From the NCBI RefSeq assembly GCF_000023825.1, contig NC_013061.1, forward strand, positions 2,604,001 to 2,668,000: 64,000 nucleotides of DNA, given 5' to 3'. The position numbers were made by a program, and so were the translations under genes. The first letter of the stretch is position 1. Each line of letters begins with the position of its first letter. This document shows, piece after piece, positions 18,473-27,681 of the stretch. Origin of the DNA: Pedobacter heparinus DSM 2366. Its GTDB lineage: Bacteria > Bacteroidota > Bacteroidia > Sphingobacteriales > Sphingobacteriaceae. The notes beneath the pieces were generated by a model that had not been told where the DNA came from, searched no databases, and was given only the letters and a program-made list of their open reading frames with translations.

Positions 18473-18578
18473 TATTTATCGTTTTTTTATGTGTTAGCAA
18501 ATTTATGCATTTCCTCTAACATCACGGTTATTCAATAGTGTAAATTAAATGATACCCCTTATTTAACATTATAAATTG

Positions 18579-19988
18579 CTATATCCCACCCCCTAAAGAC
18601 CGGTAAAGTTCTACAGTTGCGCTGAGCTGTGCTGTTTTAATGGCTGCAAGTTCGAGTTCGCTTTGCAGGGAATTACTTTGGGCCGTAATGACTTCAAGAT
18701 AGGTGGCCATCCCACTTTTAAATAGCATGTTGGCATTTCTAACGGCTTGCTGTAAGGTATTTACCCTATTTCTGGAAATATCGTACTGCAATTTTAATTT
18801 TTCTATTTTCACAAGTTCATCAGAAACTTCAGTAACTGCATTAAGGACAGCCTGACGAAACTGAATTACGGTTTTTTCTCTGTCTATCTTAGCGATCTCA
18901 TACTGTGTTTTCAATTGCCGTCTCTGTAATAGCGGTTGGGTAAGTCCGCCTGAAACCATGCCAAATAATGAAGCCGGAACATTAAACCAGTTACTGGCCT
19001 TGAATGAATTTACTCCTCCAGTTGCGGTAATGTTCAATGTTGGATACATACCTGCCTTTGCTACCCCTACTTTGGCATTGGCAATATCCAGAGACAGTTC
19101 TGCACTTTTAACATCCGGTCTTTTACTTACCATCGCAGAAGGATATCCGGCAGATGGCTTGTCGGGTATAAATGTTTTGTCCAGACTTGTTTTGCGATCA
19201 ATTGCTCCGGGGATACGTCCAGTAAGCATGCTCAAGGCATTTTCCTGAATAGTTATGTCCTGTTGAAGCTTAGGGATCAGTTGTGCTGACACAAGTTGCT
19301 GTGCCTGCGCTTGCTGTATAGCAAGTGAACTAACCTGTCCGGCATCAAATTGCAACTTTACAATAGTTAATGTGCTATCACTTAAAGCAAGATTCTTCTT
19401 GGCAATGCCTATTTGTGCATCCATCATCAATAACCTGTAATATCCCTGAGCAATGCTGGCGATCAATTGGGTTTGTACGGTTTTTCTTGCTTCCTCGGTC
19501 TGAAGATAAGTAGCCAAAGCTCCTTGTTTCTGGCTTCTTATTTTTCCCCAGATATCAGCTTCCCATGTTAACCCCAGGCTGGCATTAAAATCCTCAATAT
19601 GGCTTGTCTTTAAAAACTCACTGGTGCTCAGCCCATTAATACTATTGTTTGAAGGGTTATTTGAACTACCTGTGATCTGCAGGTTCAATTGAGGAAGATT
19701 GCCAAGTTTAGCCTGTTTAAGTAACTGGCTGGTTGATTCAATATTCTTTATCGCAATTTGCAGATCGTAATTTCTTATCAAAGCTGTATCAATAAGATTT
19801 CTCAGCTCCTTTTCAGGAAAAAAGTCGACGATAGCCTGATTACCTATGCTCAATGAATCTGTGCGCTCTGCATTTCTGAAATGCTCAGGAATGGCTGTTT
19901 TAGGAACTGGTATGTCTTTCGATACCTTACATCCCCCAAGTATACTTATAGTGATCAGGATCACTAATATTTTTATATATGCATTCAT
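18579..19988 (-). CDS. RND efflux outer membrane channel lipoprotein (TolC/NodT/OprM family)
   Basis: Outer membrane channel of a tripartite drug efflux pump. 469 residues with a lipoprotein signal (lipobox LGGC, C20) and the two-fold alpha-barrel OEP repeats seen as long helices (RKTVQTQLIASIAQGYYRLL, VIQFRQAVLNAVTEVSDELV). GQVSSLAIQQAQAQ and KSGMATYLEVITAQSNSL are family signatures. It is the last gene of the adaptor-pump-channel operon, 24 bp after the pump gene, and shares its TetR control. No clear terminator is seen in 18473-18578. Confidence 0.94.
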   Translation of the reverse strand: MNAYIKILVILITISILGGCKVSKDIPVPKTAIPEHFRNAERTDSLSIGNQAIVDFFPEKELRNLIDTALIRNYDLQIAIKNIESTSQLLKQAKLGNLPQLNLQITGSSNNPSNNSINGLSTSEFLKTSHIEDFNASLGLTWEADIWGKIRSQKQGALATYLQTEEARKTVQTQLIASIAQGYYRLLMMDAQIGIAKKNLALSDSTLTIVKLQFDAGQVSSLAIQQAQAQQLVSAQLIPKLQQDITIQENALSMLTGRIPGAIDRKTSLDKTFIPDKPSAGYPSAMVSKRPDVKSAELSLDIANAKVGVAKAGMYPTLNITATGGVNSFKASNWFNVPASLFGMVSGGLTQPLLQRRQLKTQYEIAKIDREKTVIQFRQAVLNAVTEVSDELVKIEKLKLQYDISRNRVNTLQQAVRNANMLFKSGMATYLEVITAQSNSLQSELELAAIKTAQLSATVELYRSLGGGI

Positions 19989-20012
19989 TTTATGTTTTTG
20001 TTATTTAGGCGA

Positions 20013-23000
20013 TTAAGAATATATCATTTCTGAATCAACTTTTACAGCAGGATGTGTTTCATTTTCAGCAACAACAGGTTTTCCAGATACCTTTTCCTGC
20101 AGGTGCTGGAAAATCACAAATAATACGGGTATGATAAATAAGCCCAATATTACTCCGGACAGCATACCACCAGCCGCGCCAATACTGATGGAGTGATTAC
20201 CCTGGGCAGAAGGACCGGTTGCGATACTCATCGGGAACAATCCGAAAACAAAGGCCAGTGAGGTCATGATGATCGGACGAATCCTTAATCTTGCTGCTTC
20301 AATAGCAGCGTCTACCAGACCCCGCCCTGCTTTACGCCGCTGTACAGCAAACTCAATGATCAGAATGGCATTTTTAGCGAGGAGTCCGATGAGCATGATC
20401 AATGCAACCTGGACATAGATGTTATTTTCTATACCTGTTAAGCCCAGGACTACAAATACACCAAAGATACCGGTTGGGATAGACAATATAACGGCTAAAG
20501 GCAAGAGATAACTTTCGTACTGTGCTGACAGTAAAAAGTATACAAAAACCAGACACAATATAAATATGACTGTCGATTGTCCACCCGACGAAATTTCCTC
20601 TCTGGTTTGTCCGGAGAATTCATAAGCAAAGCCTGATGGCAATTCTTCTTTGGCGGTTTCCTGAATAGCCCTGATGGCATCGCCAGAACTATAACCTGGT
20701 TTTGGGATGGCATTTACCTGGATGGAATTAAATAAATTGTAGCGTGATGCAGTTTCTGAACCAAATACCCTGGTTAATTTAACCAATGTATTGATTGGTA
20801 CCATTTCGCCGGTTTTACTTTTTACGAAAACACGGTCAATAGATGCCGGGTCTGTCCTGTCGGCAATATCAGCCTGAACTACCACCCTGTAATACTTGCC
20901 AAAACGGTTAAAATCTGAAGCCTGGGCACTACCAAAATAAGCCTGCATGGTTTGCAGTACATCTTTCACATTTACACCAAGCTGATTGGCTTTATCGTCG
21001 TCAACTTCTAATTGTAACTGCGGATAATCTGCTTTAAAGGATGTGAATGCAAAGGCGATTTCTTTCTTGGCCATTAGTTTGCCGATAAAATTATTGGCTA
21101 TGCCACTAAAATTATCCAGTTTACCCCCTGTTTTATCCTGCAGGACTAAATCCAAAGCTTCTACATTACTAAATCCAGGAACCGTAGGGAAACTAAAGAC
21201 GAAGAAATTACCACCGGTTAAGGCGCCCAGTTTTCCTCTGATGACATTCTGGATGAGGTTAATGTCTTTAATTTCACCTCTTTCTTTATTTGGTTTCAAC
21301 AAAACAAAAATTACAGCAGCAGAGGGACTATTTGAATTTGTTAACAAATTGAAACCGGAAATTGCTGTAACAAACCTTGAGGCAGGTAAAGCACTCAGCT
21401 CATCCTCTGCCTGTTTAAGCAATTTGGTTGTTCCGTTTAACGATGTTCCGGATGGTGTAGAAACGGCAATGGCTACAAACCCTTGATCTTCTGTTGGTAT
21501 AAAACCAGATTTGGTATTCCGTACCAGAAATATGGTTGCCAGAACAATGATGAAAAGTCCACCCATACTGACCCATTTATGTTTAATCAGAAACTTTAAG
21601 CCGCCTACATACCTGTTGGTCATTGCATTAAAACTACTGTTAAAACCTATATAGAATTTTTGTATAAAAGTCTTTTTAACCTGGGTATGGCCTTCTGCAG
21701 TATGGTTACTTTTCAGAAATAAAGCAGCAAGCGCGGGACTTAAGGTTAGGGCATTTACTGCAGATATCACAATGGCAATAGACATAGTGAATGCAAACTG
21801 CCTGTAGAAAATACCTGTGGAGCCCGTCATAAAACCTACAGGTAAAAATACTGCGGCCATTACCAGCGTAATCGAGATCAGTGCACCCGTAATTTCACGC
21901 ATGGCCTCTGTTGTGGCAGCCTTAGCACCAAGGCGTTTCTGTTCCATCTTTGCGTGAACCGCTTCTACCACCACAATGGCATCATCGACCACAATACCGA
22001 TAGCCAATACCAGGGCGAACAACGTTAGTAAGTTGATGGAGAAACCAAATAGATTCATGAAGAAAAAAGTACCCAAAATAGATACAGGAACCGCGATTGC
22101 AGGAATTAATGTTGATCTGAAGTCCTGCAAGAAAATGAACACCACAATAAATACCAATATAAAAGCTTCTATTAAAGTATGTATTACCTGTTCAATGGAT
22201 TCATCAAGCGCATTTTTTGTTTTATAAAAGCTATTGTAACTGATGCCGACAGGGAAATCCTTTGCCGCCTTTTCCATTACTTTATCTACGGCAATCTGGA
22301 TTTCATTGGCATTTGAACCTGCTAACTGGATTATACCGATTACAATTCCATCTTTTCCATTTAAATGACTGTTACTGGTATAAGAATAAGCACCCAGTTC
22401 GACACGGGCAACATCTCTTAAATGTAAAACAGAACCATCTTCATTGGCACGAATTGCAATATTTTCGTATTCTTCGGGTTTGTTAAGCTTTCCTTTATAT
22501 TTAATTACATATTCGAATACTTCGTTACTTCTTTCCCCTAATTTACCTGGTGCAGCCTCTATACTTTTATCCTGGATAGCGGCCATTACTTCATTAGGTG
22601 TAATTTTATAATTGGCCATTTGAGTTGGATTTAACCAAACCCTCATGGAATAATCCTTAACACCACCAAATATAGCGGCCGAACCTACACCGGGAATCCT
22701 CTTAATTTCAGGAATAATATTGATCTGTGCATAATTGGCTACAAAGGTCTGGTCATATTTTTTCGGATCTTCTGTGTAAACACCAATGGCATTAATGAAA
22801 CTATTTTGTTGTTTGGTTGTGGTGATCCCCTGTTGTACAACTTCTGAAGGTAGCTGACTGGTAGCCTGTGCCACACGGTTCTGAACGTTTACAGCTGCCT
22901 GGTCGGGATCGGTACCTTGTTTAAAATAAACAGTGATGGCTAGTGTTCCGTCATTACTGGCAGTGGAGCTCATATAGCTCATGTTTTCTACTCCGTTGAT

Positions 23001-23204
23001 GGATTCTTCCAGTGATGGCGCAACGGAACGCAACACGGTCTCTGCATTGGCCCCAGGATAAACGGCTGCAACCAGTACTGCCGGAGGAGCGATATCAGGG
23101 AATTGCTGTAAAGGCAATTTTGTTAAACCAAGTACTCCCAGAATTACCAATAAAATGGAGATCACTGTAGAGAGTACCGGTCTTTCTATAAATTTTTGGA
23201 ACAT
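20013..23204 (-). CDS. RND multidrug efflux pump, HAE1 family (AcrB-like)
   Basis: Proton-driven inner membrane exporter, 1063 residues, usual length. It starts with the first membrane helix (FIERPVLSTVISILLVILG), two large periplasmic loops and twelve membrane segments. Proton-relay residues are in place: paired Asp in GIVVDDAIVVVEAVH (helix 4) and Lys in LLAKNAILIIEFA (helix 10). PAIAVPVSILGTF and PTEDQGF are also typical. It follows the adaptor gene by 24 bp and precedes the channel gene. Substrates are unpredictable, probably hydrophobic toxins or drugs. Confidence 0.96.
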   Translation of the reverse strand: MFQKFIERPVLSTVISILLVILGVLGLTKLPLQQFPDIAPPAVLVAAVYPGANAETVLRSVAPSLEESINGVENMSYMSSTASNDGTLAITVYFKQGTDPDQAAVNVQNRVAQATSQLPSEVVQQGITTTKQQNSFINAIGVYTEDPKKYDQTFVANYAQINIIPEIKRIPGVGSAAIFGGVKDYSMRVWLNPTQMANYKITPNEVMAAIQDKSIEAAPGKLGERSNEVFEYVIKYKGKLNKPEEYENIAIRANEDGSVLHLRDVARVELGAYSYTSNSHLNGKDGIVIGIIQLAGSNANEIQIAVDKVMEKAAKDFPVGISYNSFYKTKNALDESIEQVIHTLIEAFILVFIVVFIFLQDFRSTLIPAIAVPVSILGTFFFMNLFGFSINLLTLFALVLAIGIVVDDAIVVVEAVHAKMEQKRLGAKAATTEAMREITGALISITLVMAAVFLPVGFMTGSTGIFYRQFAFTMSIAIVISAVNALTLSPALAALFLKSNHTAEGHTQVKKTFIQKFYIGFNSSFNAMTNRYVGGLKFLIKHKWVSMGGLFIIVLATIFLVRNTKSGFIPTEDQGFVAIAVSTPSGTSLNGTTKLLKQAEDELSALPASRFVTAISGFNLLTNSNSPSAAVIFVLLKPNKERGEIKDINLIQNVIRGKLGALTGGNFFVFSFPTVPGFSNVEALDLVLQDKTGGKLDNFSGIANNFIGKLMAKKEIAFAFTSFKADYPQLQLEVDDDKANQLGVNVKDVLQTMQAYFGSAQASDFNRFGKYYRVVVQADIADRTDPASIDRVFVKSKTGEMVPINTLVKLTRVFGSETASRYNLFNSIQVNAIPKPGYSSGDAIRAIQETAKEELPSGFAYEFSGQTREEISSGGQSTVIFILCLVFVYFLLSAQYESYLLPLAVILSIPTGIFGVFVVLGLTGIENNIYVQVALIMLIGLLAKNAILIIEFAVQRRKAGRGLVDAAIEAARLRIRPIIMTSLAFVFGLFPMSIATGPSAQGNHSISIGAAGGMLSGVILGLFIIPVLFVIFQHLQEKVSGKPVVAENETHPAVKVDSEMIYS

Positions 23205-23228
23205 GACTTTAATGTTAAAATTTGCTTG

Positions 23229-24362
23229 TTATTTTTTTGTTATAGCAACAACCTTATCTGTCGCTTTTTGTGGTGCAATTACAACTCCCTCCTGCAAACG
23301 GTCTAATCCACTCAAGACGATCTGGTCGCCGGCTTTTATTCCATCTTTAACCAGATAATTGTTTCCTGCTTTACCAATAATGGTTATGGCTTGTTTTTTT
23401 ACCTTATTACTATCTGCAAGTGCAAATACAAATACTTTGTCCTGCACTTCAATTGTGGCCACCTGCGGTACAACTAACGCATTATTGTGTTGAAGGCTCA
23501 ATCTTATTTTTCCGGTATTTCCAGATCTGAGCAGTCCATCCGGATTTGGAAATTTAGCCCGCACTGTAATGGCCCCTGTTGTTTTATCAAATTGTCCGTC
23601 GATCACATCAATTTTTCCTGATCTGGCATATTCAGTATTGTCGGCCAGAATTAACTTTACCGCAGGAAGCTGTTTGATTTTCTCATTCAAAGTCTGCCCC
23701 GGATACTGATCTTTGAAATTCACAAAATCTTTCTCCCCTAACGCGAAGTATACATGTACATCATGAACATCCGACAAATTTGTCAATGCTTCAGCGTCTG
23801 TTGCTGTGACTAAGCTTCCCTGTTTTTTAAGGAGACGGCCAATATATCCGCTCACCGGTGCTTTGATTAAAGTATATCCTAAGTTTATTGATGCTGTGGC
23901 CACATTAGCCTTCGCCTGCTCGATGTTTGCTTTAGCAACCTGTGCAGTGGCTTTGGCTGATTTTAGCTGAAACTCTGAGATTACCTTATTCTGAACTAAG
24001 GGTGTTAATCGCTCAACCTCGAGCTGGGCATTAATTAATGAAGCTTCTGCAGAATGTTGACTGGCAAGCGCATTATTTAAAGCAGCTCTGTAAGGCTGTT
24101 CATTGATTTTAAAAATTGGCTGACCTGAATTTACAAAAGCGCCTTCATCAATATATACTTTTTCAAGTGTACCACTAACCTGTGGCCTGATTTCGACATT
24201 GACTGTACCCTCTATGGATGCGGGATAATCCTGGAAAGTAGTTTCTGATCCTGTGGTAATACTTGCCACAGGTAAGGCTGGTGGAGCAGGTGCAGCGGCC
24301 TGAGGAGTTTTATCTGCACAGCCCATTAGAAATAGTGCTGCAAGTAATATAGTTGTCTTCAT
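23229..24362 (-). CDS. RND efflux periplasmic adaptor (MFP) lipoprotein
   Basis: Membrane fusion protein that links the pump and channel. From the ATG at 24360-24362 it begins with a lipoprotein signal (MKTTILLAALFLMGC), about 377 residues. A biotinyl/lipoyl-like hairpin follows (VEIRPQVSGTLEKVYIDEGA, FVNSGQPIFKI), then coiled-coil helices (ALASQHSAEASLINAQLEVE) and beta-barrel and MP domains (TLIKAPVSGYIGRLLKKQGS). An in-frame ATG at 24422 would add 20 residues encoded partly by a TetR operator copy. The lipobox favours the shorter form, but operator B stands to the 24422 ATG much as operator C stands to the tetR start, so the start is not settled. Confidence 0.92.
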   Translation of the reverse strand: MKTTILLAALFLMGCADKTPQAAAPAPPALPVASITTGSETTFQDYPASIEGTVNVEIRPQVSGTLEKVYIDEGAFVNSGQPIFKINEQPYRAALNNALASQHSAEASLINAQLEVERLTPLVQNKVISEFQLKSAKATAQVAKANIEQAKANVATASINLGYTLIKAPVSGYIGRLLKKQGSLVTATDAEALTNLSDVHDVHVYFALGEKDFVNFKDQYPGQTLNEKIKQLPAVKLILADNTEYARSGKIDVIDGQFDKTTGAITVRAKFPNPDGLLRSGNTGKIRLSLQHNNALVVPQVATIEVQDKVFVFALADSNKVKKQAITIIGKAGNNYLVKDGIKAGDQIVLSGLDRLQEGVVIAPQKATDKVVAITKK

Positions 24363-24396
24363 AACGTGTATAGATAATTTAACGGTGTTAAGTTGC
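24361..24396. promoter_or_regulatory. TetR operator copy A
   Basis: Contains the palindrome TTAACGGTGTTAA (24379-24391) within a 36-bp block that also shares ATAACGTGTATA with copy B. It abuts the predicted adaptor start codon. It is one of three copies around the tetR gene. Confidence 0.7.
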
Positions 24397-24439
24397 GAGG
24401 GGTAAAAGAGGTTATTATTCATGATTATTTAGTTTATTT

Positions 24440-24475
24440 TTAACGTGTATAAGTTATTTAACGATGTTAAGTATT
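24440..24475. promoter_or_regulatory. TetR operator copy B
   Basis: Palindrome TTAACGATGTTAA (24458-24470) in a 36-bp block nearly identical to copy A and offset by 79 bp. It lies between tetR and the efflux operon and fits repression of that operon. Confidence 0.72.
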
Positions 24476-24485
24476 GGTGTCAAAA

Positions 24486-24510
24486 AAAGGCTTTTATAGT
24501 TAAAGCCTTT
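24486..24510 (-). terminator. Intrinsic terminator of tetR
   Basis: AAAGGCTTT (24486-24494) pairs with AAAGCCTTT (24502-24510) over 7 nt. On the minus strand the stem runs into a T7 tract. It is 8 bp past the tetR stop and separates tetR from the efflux operon. Confidence 0.88.
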
Positions 24511-24518
24511 CATTTTTA

Positions 24519-25118
24519 TTAATCGTTTATATATTTTATGATTCCTTTGAGTGCATCTCTTAAAATATGTTGGTTCATGGCTTCGTCTCTGCCTTTATTG
24601 ACCATATTAATAGAAATTAATCCATGAACAATAGACCAGAAAGTATAATATTTTCTGCAGATTACGCTTTCATCAGGTTCTTCCGCCTTCATCAGGTCTT
24701 TAATGGTATCAAAGAACAGGTTATCTAAAAAGTCTATTTCCGGCATTGATTTCTTTTGTTCGCAACAGATCATATCTACCCCGTACATCAACTGATAAAA
24801 TTCTTTATACTCAAAAGCAAAGTTCCAATATGCTATCCACATGGCTTCCAGTTGGCTGGCAGTTTCTGTGTGCTCGTTTTTAGCGGTTTTAATTTTTTCA
24901 CCCAGCATGATATAGCCTTGTCGGGTTAACTCCAGCAGTATAGCATCTTTATTAAAAAAGTATTCATAAATAATCGGGGCAGTATATTCTATCTTATCTG
25001 CAATCTTTCTCATGCTTAAAGCCTGCCATCCCTCTTCTTTAACGATTTGTAAGGCTGCATCGAGAATATTTGCCCTCGTGTCTTCTTTAAGCCTTTGGAT
25101 ACGTTCTTTACTTCCCAT
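24519..25118 (-). CDS. TetR/AcrR-family transcriptional repressor
   Basis: 199 residues. The N-terminal helix-turn-helix is at about 15-62 (ANILDAALQIVKEEGWQALS, MRKIADKIEYTAPIIYEYFF), followed by a helical ligand-binding domain of low conservation with several cysteines (ICCEQ, ICRKY). It lies upstream of, and on the same strand as, the RND efflux genes but is separated from them by its own terminator. Palindromes TTAAC-N3-GTTAA occur in front of tetR (one) and in front of the efflux operon (two), so it most likely represses itself and the pump, with release by pump substrates. Confidence 0.94.
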   Translation of the reverse strand: MGSKERIQRLKEDTRANILDAALQIVKEEGWQALSMRKIADKIEYTAPIIYEYFFNKDAILLELTRQGYIMLGEKIKTAKNEHTETASQLEAMWIAYWNFAFEYKEFYQLMYGVDMICCEQKKSMPEIDFLDNLFFDTIKDLMKAEEPDESVICRKYYTFWSIVHGLISINMVNKGRDEAMNQHILRDALKGIIKYIND

Positions 25119-25127
25119 TACATTTAG

Positions 25128-25163
25128 TTAAGATGTATAAATAATCTAACACCGTTAAGCAAA
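25128..25163. promoter_or_regulatory. TetR operator copy C
   Basis: Palindrome CTAACACCGTTAA (25146-25158), with flanking TTAAGATGTATAA matching copies A and B. It sits immediately downstream of the -7 box at 25160-25167 on the minus strand, where it would cover the transcription start of tetR. This supports autoregulation. Confidence 0.72.
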
Positions 25164-25167
25164 TTTA
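25160..25167 (-). promoter_or_regulatory. -7 promoter box of tetR
   Basis: On the minus strand this reads TAAATTTG, an exact match to TAnnTTTG, 41 nt before the tetR start and directly next to operator C. A -33 TTTG was not found at the usual distance. Confidence 0.5.
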
Positions 25168-25400
25168 TAAACAGTTATTACAGTCTGTATCATTGCTTTG
25201 TCAAGTTATTTATACGGTTCATTTTAATATTAAATAACATTCATTTAATCAGCTTATTAAGATAGTTATTCTCAATTGATAAATCAAATTGGTTTTTTTG
25301 TGTTTGTTGGCATATCCTGAAAAAATAACCAAAATAAAATAAAGAAAATTAATCTTATCGCCTTAATAGTTGCAAATTAGCGTTTCTATTTAAAAGAGGA

Positions 25401-26447
25401 ATGAGCATGAACAACAGCGTCACATTAAGAGATATTGCCAAAGCGCTTAATTTATCTATTTCTACAATTTCGAAGGCTTTAAATGATAGTCATGAAATCG
25501 GTGCAGAAACTAAGCAAAAGGTTTTAGACTATGCAAAGAAACACCATTACTCGCCCAATAGAATGGCAAAAGGGCTTAAAGAAGGTAAAAGCCGGTCTAT
25601 AGGTGTTGTGGTCTGCTCTTTAGACAATAACGTTATTTCCCAAATGCTGGATGGGATCCATAAAGCTGCAACGGATAAAGCCTATCAGATCATTATTATG
25701 CAAAGTAAGGAATCTGAAAGACTGGAAAGTGCTTGTATAGAATTGCTATATGCGGGAGGTGTAGATGGAATCCTGATTTCTCCGGCATATGAAACTATAA
25801 ACTTCAGTTACCTTATTGCCCTTCAGGAATCAGGTTTGCCCATCGTGTTATTTGACCGGCTGATTGATCAGGTCAATACCCATAAAGTTGGAGCAGATAA
25901 CTTTAAAGGTGCTTATGATGCAACGATGCACCTGATCAACAACGGATACAAAAATATTGCTCATTTAAATACGAATACCATATTGAGTATAGCTACCGAT
26001 CGTTTAAACGGATATAAACAGGCACTTGCAGATAGTGGTATTAAATACAGACCGGAATTATTGCGGTCATGTAATTATACAGATGCAAATAAGTTAAATG
26101 AAGATTTAGAGCAGGCTATTAAATATTACATGAGCCTGAAGGATAAACCTGACGCTATATTTACAGCTACGGACCAGATCAGTACCAGGTGTTTGGTCCT
26201 GCTCAATAAGCTGGGCTATAAAATTCCCGATGATGTTGCTTTAATTGGCTTTACCAATACTGAGCTTGCTGATGCGATGAACCCCGCTTTAAGTACAGTA
26301 CATCAGCCAGCTTTCGAGATTGGCCAGCTTGCAGCTGAAAAATTACTGGCCCTGATTGAAAAGAAGGACCTGAATGAAGGCTATGAAACTGTTATGCTGC
26401 CAACACAGATCAAGGTGAGGGCATCATCTCAATCTAAAATCAGGTAA
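25401..26447 (+). CDS. LacI-family regulator, probably of hexuronate catabolism
   Basis: 348 residues. The N-terminal LacI helix-turn-helix and hinge are at 6-60 (VTLRDIAKALNLSISTISKA, LNDSHEIG, HHYSPNRMAKGLKEGKS), followed by a periplasmic-binding-protein-like effector domain (SIGVVVCSLDN, GVDGILISPAY, IVLFDRLID, PDAIFTATDQI). It converges on uxuA and stands next to the uxuA/uxuB and kdgK/kdgA genes. A shared site at 28580-28598 and 37368-37386 is its best operator candidate. The effector is unknown; a hexuronate or 2-keto-3-deoxygluconate is plausible. The second ATG at 25407 is an alternative start. Confidence 0.92.
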   Translation: MSMNNSVTLRDIAKALNLSISTISKALNDSHEIGAETKQKVLDYAKKHHYSPNRMAKGLKEGKSRSIGVVVCSLDNNVISQMLDGIHKAATDKAYQIIIMQSKESERLESACIELLYAGGVDGILISPAYETINFSYLIALQESGLPIVLFDRLIDQVNTHKVGADNFKGAYDATMHLINNGYKNIAHLNTNTILSIATDRLNGYKQALADSGIKYRPELLRSCNYTDANKLNEDLEQAIKYYMSLKDKPDAIFTATDQISTRCLVLLNKLGYKIPDDVALIGFTNTELADAMNPALSTVHQPAFEIGQLAAEKLLALIEKKDLNEGYETVMLPTQIKVRASSQSKIR

Positions 26448-26449
26448 AA

Positions 26450-26478
26450 AGCAGAACCCCATACAATGGGGTTCTGCT
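26450..26478. terminator. Bidirectional hairpin between lacI and uxuA
   Basis: AGCAGAACCCC (26450-26460) pairs perfectly with GGGGTTCTGCT (26468-26478) over ATACAAT. It lies between the convergent ends of the LacI gene and uxuA. Upstream A4 would serve the minus strand; no long T-run follows on the plus strand. Confidence 0.8.
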
Positions 26479-26483
26479 GTAGC

Positions 26484-27659
26484 TTAATAATTACCAGTTA
26501 TACCCAGCTCCAGTCCGCGCAACTCTGCCAATCCGCGCAAACGGCCAATTGCAGAATAGCCAGGATTGGTAACTTTGTTTAAGTCGTCCAGCATCTGATG
26601 TCCGTGATCCGGCCTGAAAGGCATTGGTGTAGCTCTTTTTGCATTTTCTGCAACAATTGCTTTCATAATTTCATACATATTCACATCACCACCCAAATGA
26701 TCAGCTTCATAAAAATTACCCTCTTCATCTTTGGTAACATTGCGAAGGTGAAGAAAGTATACCCTTTCTTTTACGGCTTCAAAAATATCATTTAAATTAT
26801 TGGACACACCAGCTCCCAGTGAACCTGTGCAATAGCAAATTCCATTAAATGGTTTATCTACGCTTCTAAGAATACTTACCAGGTCTTCTTTTGTACTGGC
26901 AATCCGGGGTAGACCAAGAATGGCATAAGGAGGATCATCAGGATGGATGGTCATATTTATACCGGTTTCCTCACATACATCTGCGATTCCATTTAGAAAA
27001 TAAGCCAGATTTTTTTTCAGTCCTTCTCTGCCAATTGATTTATATTCTTCTATACTGGTACGTAAAGCTTCGAGTTCAATTTCTTTTTCATTAGGTATCC
27101 CCATTAATACGTTGATCTTGAGTTCATTCAGTTCGTCAGTATTCATGGTAGCAAAACGATCCTTTGCCCGGCTTCTTATATCCGCTGAATAATCGGCATC
27201 AGCACCTTCCCTTTTCAGGATAAAAAGATCAAAAACGGCCAGGTCAAGCCAGTTAAAGTATAAAGCCTTTGAACCGTCGGTCATGGTTAAATCCAGCTGT
27301 GTGCGTGTCCAGTCGAGCACAGGCATAAAGTTATAGCATACTGTTTTTATACCGCAAGCTGCTAGGTTTTTTAATGTTGTTTTATAATTTTCGATGTAGT
27401 GGTCTGCATTGCTCCTGCGCGTTTTAATTGCTTCATGGACTGGAACACTTTCTACAACTGCCCATTGCAGACCCGATGCTTCAATAATTGACTTTCTTTC
27501 CAGGATGTCTTCCAGCGGCCAGATTTCTCCATGAGGAACATGATGCAGGGCGGTAACAATTCCGGTTGCGCCTGCCTGTTTAACATCCTGTAAGCTTACC
27601 GGATCTGATGGCCCATACCAACGCCAGGTTTGTAATAATTTATGTTTTACTGTATTCAT
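26484..27659 (-). CDS. uxuA: Mannonate dehydratase
   Basis: Converts D-mannonate to 2-keto-3-deoxygluconate (EC 4.2.1.8) in the cytoplasm. 391 residues, usual length. TIM-barrel signatures include WRWYGPSDPVSLQDVKQAGA, TVCYNFMPVLDWTRTQLD, NMTIHPDDPPYAILGLPRI, the catalytic YCTGSLGAGVSNN, VYFLHLRNVTKDEEGNFYEA followed by DHLGGDVNMYEIM, and RPDHGHQML near the C-terminus. The metal-binding His, Cys and Asp residues appear intact. It lies 22 bp after the SDR gene and forms an operon with it. Confidence 0.97.
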   Translation of the reverse strand: MNTVKHKLLQTWRWYGPSDPVSLQDVKQAGATGIVTALHHVPHGEIWPLEDILERKSIIEASGLQWAVVESVPVHEAIKTRRSNADHYIENYKTTLKNLAACGIKTVCYNFMPVLDWTRTQLDLTMTDGSKALYFNWLDLAVFDLFILKREGADADYSADIRSRAKDRFATMNTDELNELKINVLMGIPNEKEIELEALRTSIEEYKSIGREGLKKNLAYFLNGIADVCEETGINMTIHPDDPPYAILGLPRIASTKEDLVSILRSVDKPFNGICYCTGSLGAGVSNNLNDIFEAVKERVYFLHLRNVTKDEEGNFYEADHLGGDVNMYEIMKAIVAENAKRATPMPFRPDHGHQMLDDLNKVTNPGYSAIGRLRGLAELRGLELGITGNY

Positions 27660-27681
27660 TTGTTTATATTATATCTTTAAA

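Noticed and set aside
24363..24422. Longer adaptor protein starting at 24422
   Set aside because: It would put 20 non-signal residues before a good lipoprotein signal; kept as an alternative because the operator B-to-ATG layout resembles that of tetR.
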